Positions 16,943 through 26,733 of a stretch of DNA of 26,733 bases are shown one piece after another. The notes beneath the pieces were generated by a model. The model had not been told where the DNA came from and made no database searches. It saw only the letters and a list, made by a program, of their open reading frames with translations. The translations under genes were made by a program, and so were the position numbers. Source of the DNA: Triparma columacea. Lineage: Eukaryota; Sar; Bolidophyceae; Parmales; Triparmaceae. Location: assembly GCA_030267965.1 (NCBI GenBank), contig BRYA01000002.1, positions 1-26,733 on the forward strand, in the 5' to 3' direction. The number at the start of each line of letters is the position of its first letter. The first letter of the stretch is position 1.

Positions 16943-19900
16943 ATGGTGTCATTAAGTGATGGTGTTGTGAAATTGACGATAAGTGAAGTAGCCCTATCTC
17001 ATCCTCATATCTCTCCATCTCCATCTCTCTCTCTCTTAATAGAGACTCCAGTAACATCACTTCTTTTAGCTGCTCCATCAAAACATATTTCCGATGAGGT
17101 TGGTGATAATGCTCATGATAATGTCAATGATAAGACTTATAGTGGTGATGATGGTAAGGGTGATATAACAATACCATCACACACTACATCTGCTACAAAC
17201 AATACAACATCATGCATACTAGAAGGTATTGATCTTCATGGATTTGAAGATTCAACTATAACTATTAATGTATTAGTTGGTATGGGTGTTGCTATGGGTG
17301 TTGGTATGGACGTTGGTCGAGGTGAGTTGTGCGTTGAGAGCTTCCAAAGAAAAACACATTTCAATAACTCTAGGGGAGAGCCAGGAGAGTCGCAAGAGGG
17401 CGCGTTGAGCTTTTTGTAGTTTATTCTCACCGCCTAAGTGCGGAACCTGCGGAGCCCGTTCAAGGAGGGCCTGGCCACTCGGCAACGAGCCTCGACGGGC
17501 GGCGGCCACGGCGCACGCCGCGCTGGTCTAAGGCGACCGCATGGGATCCATCTCTGGCGACCGCGTGGGTTCTGTCTGCGGCGACCGCGTGGGGCGCTTG
17601 ATATGCTACACAGAAACGAGGAGCACGCGCTGAAATCTCTTCATGTTGACTAACAAACACCATATCGCCATTACCGCAGGTATGGGATGTCAAAATGGAT
17701 TCAATGATAACAACTATGAGAAGGAATATGAGAAGCAGAATGAGAAGCAGATAAATGAACAACAACAACAACAGGGACAACAACAAGAGGGACAACAAGG
17801 AACAATAATAGGACCGAATGATACATCGACAATCAACACATCTACTACATCCTCTCCTAAACACACACCCACTAACTACAACTCACCACCAAATACCCCA
17901 ACTAGTGTATCCACTAATACATCCACCTCTACACACACCTCTACACACACCTCTACACCCAACACCGCTACAAACTCTCCAAACACACCCAACAACACAC
18001 CCAACAACACACCCAAAAACAAACACCAACCAAACAACACAAAGAGCAAACGGGAAGGGAAGAGAGAGAGCAGAAGAGCCAGCGTTGTTCGTAGCGTAAA
18101 CATCGTGCAGAAACAAAACATGGAACAGCAGCACAAGCGTAGAAACAGCAACCCAACAACCAACACACGCCGAACTTCTATCCTAGAAGCCATATCAACA
18201 GTACCAGGCTTCGAGCTTGTTCTAGGGAACCTACCATTGAAAAAATCAGAAGGATACTGGAAGGATTTAGGTGCTAAGCTAGGATATTACGGTAACGTCG
18301 GGGCGCATTTTTCAGGGACTCCCACTTTGAGTAAAGATGTAAATGTAGTTAAAGACATGGTCGTTAACTGTTCCCAAGATGGTATCTACGACATTCAAGG
18401 TTCACCTGCCTTCGCCAGAGTCGGGAGAGGAAGTTTTGATGCTGGACAGGGAACTTGGGAGGGTTGGATCGAAGTTGGGGATGGTGGGTGTGTTAAAGTT
18501 AAGGTTGAACCTGTGGTAGGGAAGGTGGGGAAAGAGAAACCTACCCTTCCTCCTTCTCCATCAGTATCAACACCTCCAACATCACCCAAACCACCAACCC
18601 CACCTCCCTCCTCCTCATCACCCTCAACATCTCCCGTCGATCCTTCCTACCTACCCACCGGTGTAATAACCTCCTTCACAATCCTCTCCCCAACCCCTCA
18701 ATCCTACCCTCCCCCTCCCTCCTCCCGTTGGGTCCCAAGCCCACCCAACGAAGTAGTTTCGACGCACCCTAATGACAACGCTATACCACAGCTGGAGTGG
18801 TTCCTACCTTCGTACCCAACACTATTATCACCGACACAACCAACGGTTAGAAGCTTGGTTAAAGTTGTACCGATCGATAACATAATTGACTTTGGTGAAG
18901 GGAACTACGCTGCGTTCAGGTGGACAACTATTTCTGCGGGGGAGGATAAAAACTACATACATGAGTTAACGACTTGGGAAAAAGTTGGAAGAGGAGGAGA
19001 GGAATATGGAGCGGGGGTTTGGGTACCGGTTACGTGCGCCATGGTTACTAGTATACCGATTGTTGGAAGGTGAGTATGAGGGGGTGGGGGGGGGAGGGGA
19101 ATGTTTTTTAAATGTTTAAAAGACAAAGGGCTAAACGAGGCGCAGAAAAACACACAACGGGAGAGGGCTTGACCATACCGTACCTAGATGCGATCCGTCA
19201 GTCCCAAATTTACACTTCAAAACTTACCACCCTAAACCCCTTCCCCGTCACCCCCCCCCTCCCCCCCCCACAGTATAAGGCGTTGTCTGGTCCGTCTACA
19301 GTCATCTCTCTCCACTCTCCCTCTCCCCTACCTCCGTCTCCACCTCTCCTCCTTAGCCCTTTCTACCCCCCGTCCCCTCCCCGGTGTATTAAATCTCTCA
19401 ATACCGTTTCTAAAGGGACCTAACATACAACTAAGTATAACACACCCGAAAGGACTACCACAACTACCGCATGGAGGAGCGTTGGAGAAAACTTTAAACA
19501 CACTTGGTTTAAACAACTTCCTCAAAATCCTCGCAGCATTAATGCTAGAGTCTAAGTTGCTTATAGTATCCCCAGATTCATGTCTCCGTAGTATGGTAAC
19601 AGAAGTAGCGCAAGCACTACTATACCCACTGGCTTGGACTTGGCCGGTTATACCTGTACTACCTAGGGGTATGGTTGAGCTGCTGCAAGCACCTGTACCG
19701 TGGATATTAGGGATTGATGGTGAGGATGGAATGGAACATGTGGGAGGGGATGTTGTCGTTATTGATTTAGGGAAGGGGATCTTTGGTAAAGGACATGAAC
19801 CGGGGGAAGAACTACCGGAAAGGATTGGGAAAGGGATTAAGGAATGCTGGAGAGAGTGGGAAGAGGGGAAGGGGGAGGGGAGGGGGAAAATCAATTATGC

Positions 19901-20675
19901 AGAGAAGGAAAAGAAGGGGGAAAGGAGATTCAGGGTTGGGGTTAGCTTGGAGATTAGCAAGTACATCAACTCCACGGGTGAGGTGCTTGGCGGGAGGGGG
20001 GGGAAGGAGGTTTCCTTCGCTAGGAAGCTGGCGGCGACACAAATGTTCAGCAACTTCGCAGAGAGGGTTGAGGAGGAAGGCGCGGCGTTCTTCCATGACC
20101 TAATGGACCTAGGGGAGATATCGGAATCCAGGGAGAGGGCGGTCAACGCGGGGGCGGCGGTTCTGGAGGAGTACGAGAGGATGGTCGAGAACTGGAAGAT
20201 GCCGACGCTAGATGAAGATGAAGAAGGTTACGTAGCGGAGGAGGGGGGGGGGGGAGGGTTCAATTGGATCGTCAACAAGGGGAAGGCTAGGAGCCAGACC
20301 GAGGAGGACTGCGAGTTCGCGTACGCTGTAGCCTCGGCGGCGGCGAAGAGGGCGGCGGAGATCATCAAGGAAGGGAAGGAGGAGGGGAACTCACCGAAGA
20401 GGGGCTCGGGGAGCAATAGGAGCTTGGGGGAGAAGGTGGGGGGGGGAGTCGATGATAGCATTGACCTGAGCGAGGTCAGGAACTGGGGGGATTATAAAGT
20501 CTTCGGGATATTCGGGGAGGACGACGATATCGGGGGGGGGGAGGGGGGGGGGAGAGAGAAGAGGAAGTGGAAGGTCGAGGAATGCGTAAGAGAGGGGAGA
20601 GAACAAAGGGAGAGGAAGGAACAAGAGAAAAGGGAGAGGAAGCAGGAGGAGAAGAGGGAAAGGAAGAAGGAGTAA
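16943..20675 (+). CDS. DENN-domain protein (probable Rab GEF)
   Basis: Three exons, 16943-17321, 17680-19069 and 19274-20675, join in phases 1 and 2 to give 1056 residues. Intron 1 is an introner-like element; intron 2 runs from GGAAG|GTGAGT to CCCCCACAG|TATAAG. The N-terminal ~450 residues are low-complexity (N/T/P/Q rich) with three basic phosphosite-like motifs (RRASV, RRNS, RRTS). A uDENN-like segment (LEWFLPSYPTLL through GVWVPVTCAMVTSIPIVG) spans about 500-590 across the intron. The core cDENN follows (about 630-740): NNFLKILAALMLESKLLIV, EVAQALLYPLAWTWPVIPVL, LLQAPVPWILG. A dDENN-like ATQMFSNFAERV comes later, and the C-terminus is acidic/basic with RERKEQEKRERK repeats. DENN proteins act as exchange factors for Rab GTPases in membrane traffic. 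The start at 16943 is the least certain point. Confidence 0.8.
17322..17679 (+). mobile_element. Introner-like intron in the DENN gene, 358 nt
   Basis: Plus-strand copy starting GTGAGTTGTGCGTTGAGAG and ending CGCCATTACCGCAG. It aligns end to end with the long-class introns at 7192-9593, including the TCTCACCGCC block, about three units of the GCGACCGCATGGG minisatellite and TATGCTACACAG. It sits in phase 1 (GGTCGAG|intron|GTATGG) in a gene unrelated to the START-TM gene and on the opposite strand, but in sense orientation in both. Confidence 0.85.
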
Positions 20676-21011
20676 GGGGGGGGGTGAAAGGGTATTAAGG
20701 GGGAGGCACGATGTTTGTTGTAAAATATCCGAAGGTCATTTTTTTTTCCCTCATTTTTTTCTCATTTTCTCTCCTTCAACTCTTTCGTCAACTCTTCATC
20801 CTTCATTTTGCCTCGCATCTCATTGAAATCCCCTGTTAAACCTTGTCACCCTACTCAAATCCCCCCCTCTTAATCACATCACGTCGTTCGTTGACTTTCC
20901 TAATTTGTCAACATCGCTCTTTCCGTCCCTCACGACCTACATATCTTTCCGCGCCCCGGCATCCAAACCCCCTCTCATTCATTAATGTTGGTGGCGAGGT
21001 AGTGGGGGAAC
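20676..21011. other. Intergenic spacer between convergent genes
   Basis: Begins with a G run and a T-rich stretch (20738-20770). It lies between the stop codons of the DENN gene (plus) and the DUF285 gene (minus), so it holds both 3' regions. No coding exon recognised; an open frame at 20843-21076 has no supported content. Confidence 0.45.
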
Positions 21012-24000
21012 TTAGATTGAGGTGCAATTGTTTTGGCCCTCTACGTACATTCCGGAGCCAGAGGTCAAACCAGTAGGGCAATCTATGCATTGTCCGTTAG
21101 CGTTGGGTTCCAGAGTAGTTCCTGATGGTTGGCCGGAGAGAGTGAACATGGATTCAAACAAGTCGACTTTGCATATATTCCAGACTGTGACGTCCTCGAC
21201 AAAGGCACTTGCGCCATAGAACATAGCCGTCATGTCTTCGACATTAGAGACATCCCAACTCCCAATATCCTGGTTGAATTCATAAGCGCGACTGCATTGA
21301 ATTCAATGCCGGGTGGAGATGTGCGAGATGATATTTGCGTGTGCGTGTGTGAATGTTAGAATGAGAAGCGAGTGTATAACATTACTTAAAATAGAATGCC
21401 GCAAAAAAAGCACGCAAACCACAAAGACCTCATCTCCAAAGCATCTCTCAATACTCACTAGAACATATATGCCATGTTAGTGACACTCGAGACATCCCAA
21501 CTCCCAATATACTTGTTGAAGACAGATGCCTCACTGCGTTTAATTTATTGCCGAGTGGAGATGTGCGAAATGAGATTTGCGTGTGCGTGTGTGAATGTTA
21601 GAATGAGAAGCGAGTGTATTTCTCAATATAGAATGCAGCAAAGAAACACGCAAACCACGAAGACCATCACTCCAAAGCATCTCTCAATACTCACCCGAAC
21701 ATTTCCTTCATGTCAGTGACACTCGAGACATCCCAACTCCCAATATCCTGGTTGAAGGCTTCTGCGAAACTGCGTTGAATTCAATGCCGAGTGGAGATGT
21801 GCGAGATGATATTTGCGTGTGCGTGTGTGAATGTTAGAATGAGAAGCGAGTATATTACTTATAATGGAATGCAGCAAAGATAGCACGCAAACCATGAAGA
21901 CCTCATCTCCAAAGCATATCTCAATACTCACTAGAACATAGACCCCATGGCATTGACACTCGAGACATCCCAACTCCCAATATCCTGGTTGAAGACATTA
22001 GCGCGACTGCATTGAATTCAATGCCGAGTGGTGATGTGCGAGATGAGATTGGCGTGTGCGTGTGTGAATGTTAGAATGAGAAGCGAGTATATTGCTTAAA
22101 ACAGAATGCAGTAAAGATAACACACAAACCACAAAGACCTCATCTCCAAAGCATCTCTCAATACTCACAGGAACATCTGATACATGTTAGTGACACTCGA
22201 GACATCCCAACTCCCAATATCCTGGTTGAAGAGTTCTGCTTTACTGCATTGAATTCAAGGTCGAGTGGTGATGTGCGAGATGAGATTTGCGTGTGCGTGT
22301 GTGAACGTTAGAATGAGAAGCGAATGTATTACTTAAAATAGAATGCAGCAAAGATAACACACAAACCACAAAGACCTCGTCTCCAAAGCATCTCTCAATA
22401 CTCACAGGAACATGTACGACATGTCAGTTACACTCGAGACATTCCAACTCCCAATATCCTGGTTGAGGTCATAAGCGTAACTGTAACTGCGTTTAATTCA
22501 AGGCAGAGTGGAGATGTGCGAGATGAGATTTGCGTGTGCGTGTGTGAATGTTAGAATGCGAAGCGAGTATATTGATTAAAATAGAATGCAACAAAGATAA
22601 CACGCAAACTACGAAGACCTCCACTCCAAAGCATCTCTCAATACTCACGCGAACATATTAGACATGGTGGTGACACTCGAGACATCCCAACTCCCAATAG
22701 TCTGGTTGAAGTCAATTGCGTAACTGCGTTTGATATAATGCCGAGTGGAGATGTGCGAGATGAGATTTGCGTGTGCGTGTGTGAATGTTAGAATGAGAAG
22801 CGAATGTATTACTTAAAATAGAATGCAGCAAAGATAACACGCAAACTACGAAGACCTCCACTCCAAAGCATCTCTCAATACTCACTCGAACATATACGAC
22901 ATGTCATTGACACTCGAGACATTCCAACTCCCAATAGGCTGGTTGAATTCATTAGCGCGACTGCGTTGATTTCAAGGCCAAGTAGAGATGTGCGAGATGA
23001 AATTTGCGTGTGCGTGTGTGAATGTTAGAATGCGAAGCGAGTGTATTACATAATATAGAATGCAGCAAAGATAACACGCAAACCACAAAGACCTCATCTC
23101 CAAAGCATCTCTCAATACTCACTTGAACATACGATTCATGTCAGTGACACTCGAGACATCCCAACTCCCAATATCCTGGTTGAAGTCATACGCGTTACTG
23201 CGTTGAATTCAATGCCGAGTGGAGATGTGCAAGATGAGATTTGCGTTTGCGTGTGTAAATGTTAGAATGAGAAGCGAGTATATTGCCTAAAATAGAATGC
23301 AGCAAAGATAACACGCAAACATCAAAGACCTCATCTCCAAAGCATCTCTGAAATACTCACCCGAACATACGATTCATGTCAGTGACACTGGAAACATCCC
23401 AACTCCCAATGTTCTGGTTGAAGACTTCTGCGTAACTGTGTTTAATTCATGCCGAGTGAAGATGTGCGAGATGAAATTTGCGTGTGCGTGTGTGAATGTT
23501 AGAATGAGAAGCGAGTGTACAACATTACTTAAAATAGAATGTCGCAAAAATATCACGCAAACCACAAAGACCTCATCTCCAAAGCATCTCTCAATACTCA
23601 CAAGAACATATATGCCAAGTTAGTGACACTCGAGACCTCCCAACTCCCAATATCCTGGTTGAAGACTTCTGCGTAACTGTGTTTAATTCATGCCGAGTGG
23701 TGATGTGCGGGATGAAATTTGCGTGTGCGTGTGTGAATGTTAGAATGAGAAGCGAGTATGTCACAGTATATTACTTGAAATAAAATGCAGTAAAGATAAC
23801 ACGCAAACCACAAAGACCTCATCTCCAAAGCATCTCTCAATACTCACTAGAACATATTAGACATGTCAGTGACACTCTTGACATTCCAATACCCAATATT
23901 CTGGTTGAAGTCGGTCGCGTCACTGCGTTGAATTTAATGCCGAGTTGAGATGTGTGAGATTAGATTTGCGTGTGCATTCAGTAGAATGAGAAGTGAGTAT

Positions 24001-26733
24001 ATTGCCTAAAATAGAATGCAGCAAAGATAACACGCAAACCACAAAGACCTTATCTCCAAAGCATCAATCAATACTCACTAGAACATATTAGACATATCAG
24101 TGACACTCTTGACATTCCAATACCCAATATTCTGGTTGAAGTCGGTCGCGTCACTGCGTTGAATTTAATGCCGATTTGAGATGTGTGAGATTAGATTTGC
24201 GTGTGCATTCAGTAGAATGAGAAGTGAGTATATTACTTAATATAGAATGCAGCAAAGATAACACGCAAACCACAAAGACCTCATCTCGAAAGCATCTCTC
24301 AATACTCACTAGAACATACTAGACATGTTATTGACACTCGAGACATTCCAACTCCCAATATCCTGGTTGAAGACTTCTGCGCGACTGCATTCAATTCAAT
24401 GCCGAGTGGTGATGTGCAAGATGATATTTGCGTGTGCGTGTGTGAATGTTAGAATGAGAAGCGAGTGTATAACATTACTTAAAATAGAATGCCGCAAAGA
24501 TAGCACGCAAACCACGAAGACCTCATCTCCAAAGCATCTCTCAATACTCACTAGAACATAGCCGCCATGTCAGTGACACTCGAGACATCCCAACTCCCAA
24601 TATCCTGGTTAAATACTCGTGCATCACTGCGTTGAATTTAATGCCGAGTGGAGATGTGCGAGATGAAATTTGCGTGTGAGTGTGTGAATGTTAGAATGAG
24701 AAGCGAATGTATTACTTATAATAAAATGCAGTAAAGATAGCACGCAAACAACGAAGACCTACACTCCAAAGCATCTCTCAATACTCACTAGAACATAGAC
24801 CCCATGTCAGTGACACTCGAGACATTCCAACTCCCAATATTCTGGTTGAAGACTTCCGCCTCACTGCGTTGAATTTAATGCCGAGTTGTGATGTGCGAGA
24901 TAAGAGATTTGCGTGTGCGTGTGTGAATGTTAGAATGAGAAGCGAGTATATTACTTAAAATAGAATGAGAATGCCGAATATGTAACACTCAAACAACAAT
25001 GACCTCCTCTCAAAAGCATCTCTCAATACTCACCGGAACATCTCGAACATGTTGGTGACACTCGAGACATCCCAATTCCCAATATTCTGGTTGAAGGCAC
25101 TAGCGTAACTGCGTTGAATTAATGCCAAGTGGAGATGTGCGGGATGAGATTTGCGTGTGCGTGTGTGAATGTTAGAATGAGAAGCGAGTGTATTACTTAA
25201 AATAGAATGCAGCAAAAGTAGCACGCAAACCACATAGACCTCATCTCAAAAGCATCTCTCAATACTCACCTGAACATATTAGACATGTCAGTGACACTCG
25301 AGACGTCCCATCCGCTGATATCTTCGTTGAATTCAATTTGTCCTAGGAATGCCCACGACATGTCAGTGACATCCTTCGAGCACCTGCTCAGCCGGCGATT
25401 TAATTTGGGTCCGCAGGGGTCGGATTGCCGAGAGGAGAATATAAGGGTTAGTTGTTACTGGGGCTCGCGTGTTCATCCTCCCATGATGCTTCGTTGTCCC
25501 GTCCTACTTTGTCCGCCTGCCCACCACATAGCCCCCTCTGCATTTTCTCTACTCGCTTGTTCTTCCAACTACTTACCAGTCCGTGATGTTGCCGTATGTG
25601 CTTGCCGCAAGGGTAGGATTATAAAACCAGACAGTAAGTGCCTTTCTGAAGCCAACATTGTCGAAGCAGGGTGGAAAAGGCACGGGAGTGGGCGATGCAG
25701 TAGGCGATGCAGTAGGCGATGCAGTAGGACTAGCAGTAGGCGATGCCGTAGGACTAGCAGTAGGCGATGGCGTAGGACTAGAAGTAGGCGATGCCGTAGG
25801 ACTAGCAGTAGGCGATGCAGTAGGCGATACCGTAGGACTAGCAGTAGGCGATGCCGTAGGACTAGCAGTAGGCGATGCAGTAGGCGATGCCGTAGGACTA
25901 GCAGTAGGCGATGCCGTAGGCGATGCAGTAGGCGATGCAGTAGGACTAGCAGTAGGACTAGCAGTAGGCGATGCAGTAGGCGATGCCGTAGGACTAGCAG
26001 TAGGCGATACAGTAGGCGATGGTGTAGGACTAGCAGTAGGCGATGGCGTAGGACTAGTAGTAGGCGATGGCGTAGGCAATGCCGTAGGACTAGCAGTAGG
26101 CGATGCAGTGGGTGAAGGCGTAGGCGATGGCGTAGGACTAGCAGTAGGCGATGGCGTAGGCGATGCCGTAGGACTAGCAGTAGGCGATGCCGTAGGACTA
26201 GCAGTAGGCGCCGGAGTGGGTGCAGGCGTTGGGCTGTCAGTTGGCTGTGGAGTTGTTGGCGCAAGTGTAGGCAATGGAGTGGGCGCGGGAGTGGGTGCAG
26301 GTGTCGGGCACGTTAGGATCGGGCACGCGGGAGTGGGTGCAGGTGTCGGGCACGTTAGGATCGGGCATGCGGGAGTGGGTGCAGGTGTCGGGCACGTTAG
26401 GATCGGGCACGCGGGAGTGGGTGCAGGTGTCGGGCACGTTAGGATCGGGCATGCGGGAGTGGGTGCAGGTGTCGGGCACGTTAGGATCGGGCACGTTGGC
26501 TGCGGAGTTGTGGGCGCAAGCGTAGGTGCAGGAGTAGTCGTGGGAGTGGGGTCAGGCGTCGGGCTGTCAGTGGGCCCAGTGAATTCCATGGCGCACGTGC
26601 ACGTGCAGTTGCCGGGGAAGTAGCTCCACTGCGAGGTAGCAGTGCCGGGGCCGCAGTTCCTGTTTTTGACTTGGTTGAAAGTAGCTTCCTTGTTGTCATT
26701 GTTCGCTGCGTTCAGTTTGCTTTGGATAACAGA
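21012..26733 (-). CDS. DUF285-repeat surface protein with Pro/Thr stalk (5' partial)
   Basis: Nineteen exons join in phase to 916 residues; the frame is open to the window end, so the 5' end is missing. Exon 1 (25577-26733) encodes a Cys-containing segment ([10 protein letters not shown]), a stalk with five [14 protein letters not shown] units and many ASPT/PSPT units, then [20 protein letters not shown]. Exon 2 (25270-25383) completes the entry repeat ([16 protein letters not shown]). Sixteen 75-nt exons follow, starting at 25034, 24789, 24552, 24310, 24079, 23848, 23602, 23361, 23123, 22886, 22649, 22406, 22169, 21932, 21695 and 21459. Each is one 25-residue DUF285 unit ([14 protein letters not shown] then DMxxMF). 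Exon 19 (21012-21291) has the last repeat and a Cys-rich end ([13 protein letters not shown]). DUF285 repeats form LRR-like surface solenoids. Probably secreted or cell-wall attached; ligand unknown. No stop interrupts any exon. Confidence 0.85.
22481..22486 (-). other. Duplicated acceptor in front of one DUF285 exon
   Basis: Upstream of the exon at 22406-22480 the minus strand reads CGCAGTTACAG, giving two AG acceptors six bases apart. The downstream one keeps the 75-nt exon; the upstream one would add two residues in frame. Confidence 0.7.
23848..24309 (-). repeat. Youngest duplicated cassette pair
   Basis: Exons 23848-23922 and 24079-24153 differ by one silent base and encode the same atypical unit ([19 protein letters not shown]). 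Both flanking introns are 156 nt and share the same shortened GTGCATTCAGTAGAATG block. Both units are 231 nt. Confidence 0.9.
25680..26215 (-). repeat. Minisatellite encoding the S/P/T/A stalk
   Basis: 12-nt units of the GCAGTAGGCGAT / GCAGTAGGACTA type (plus strand) encode ASPT and PSPT repeats on the minus strand. Open frames on the other strands (Val/Gly- or Arg/Ser-rich) are by-products of the periodicity. Confidence 0.9.
26286..26497 (-). repeat. 42-nt tandem repeat, five copies
   Basis: Five nearly identical 42-nt units encode [14 protein letters not shown] in the stalk, each with two cysteines that could form disulfides or cross-links. Alternate units differ at one base (CACGC versus CATGC). 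Confidence 0.9.

Larger units (their letters stand above)
21292..25269 (-). repeat. Tandem exon-intron cassette array, ~237-nt unit
   Basis: Seventeen introns of 156-171 nt and sixteen exons of exactly 75 nt alternate with a period of 231-246 nt. Every donor reads GTGAGTATT, almost always followed by GAGAGATGC; acceptors are CGCAG, TGCAG or CACAG. The introns share long blocks (TTCTAACATTCACACACGC and neighbours) across nearly all units, so whole exon-intron units were duplicated. TTCTAAC may be the branch site. Confidence 0.9.

Noticed and set aside
21292..25269. CRISPR-like array of regularly spaced repeats
   Set aside because: The unit is ~237 bp, the chromosome is eukaryotic, and the pattern is exons with GTGAGT donors and AG acceptors.
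25285..26623. Arg/Ser-rich and Val/Gly-rich plus-strand frames
   Set aside because: Antisense to the Pro/Thr stalk minisatellite; the minus-strand frame joins in phase to the DUF285 exons.

Overview
This is the end of a eukaryotic chromosome. It opens with 11 perfect CCTAAC telomere units and then carries intron-rich genes with consensus GTGAGT donors. The protein families (START plus multi-pass membrane protein, BspA-type leucine-rich repeats, DUF285 repeats, DENN, kelch, a bactofilin-like protein) suggest a stramenopile microalga. My best guess is a bolidophyte/Triparma-like or related heterokont; this is inference from gene content, not a match to a named genome.

Layout. 1-66 telomere; 67-532 almost G-free subtelomeric DNA; 533-10116 (minus) one large 16-exon gene for a START-domain multi-pass membrane protein whose last few hundred bases are frame-broken at simple repeats. 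Its N-terminal half (7192-9767) holds eight introns that are mostly related copies of one intron family, separated by 33-nt mini-exons that each encode an 11-residue repeat. 10573-11917 (plus) secreted kelch propeller; 11984-12520 (minus) short BspA-type LRR protein; 12954-15499 (plus) bactofilin-domain protein with a long charged tail and an assembly gap in an intron; 15694-16630 (minus) longer paralogue of the LRR gene with a frameshifted C-terminus; 16943-20675 (plus) DENN-domain protein interrupted by another copy of the same intron family; 21012 to beyond 26733 (minus) a large surface-type protein with a Pro/Thr stalk and 18 DUF285 repeats.

Two systems stand out. First, an introner-like family: full-length related introns, same ends and same internal minisatellite, sit in two unrelated genes on opposite strands, always in sense orientation and in phase 1. 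Second, the DUF285 gene is a cassette array: sixteen consecutive 75-nt exons, each exactly one 25-residue repeat, all phase 2 on both sides, separated by near-uniform 156-171 nt introns. Every cassette can be added, lost or skipped without breaking the frame, and variation falls at a few defined positions. The two mini-exon arrays look like the same process, amplification of an exon plus its intron, in two unrelated genes.

The genes do not form an obvious pathway. Several would act at the cell surface or membranes (kelch, DUF285, START-TM) and one in membrane traffic (DENN). All exon structures here were derived by reading splice sites and phase by eye; no transcript or database evidence was available.
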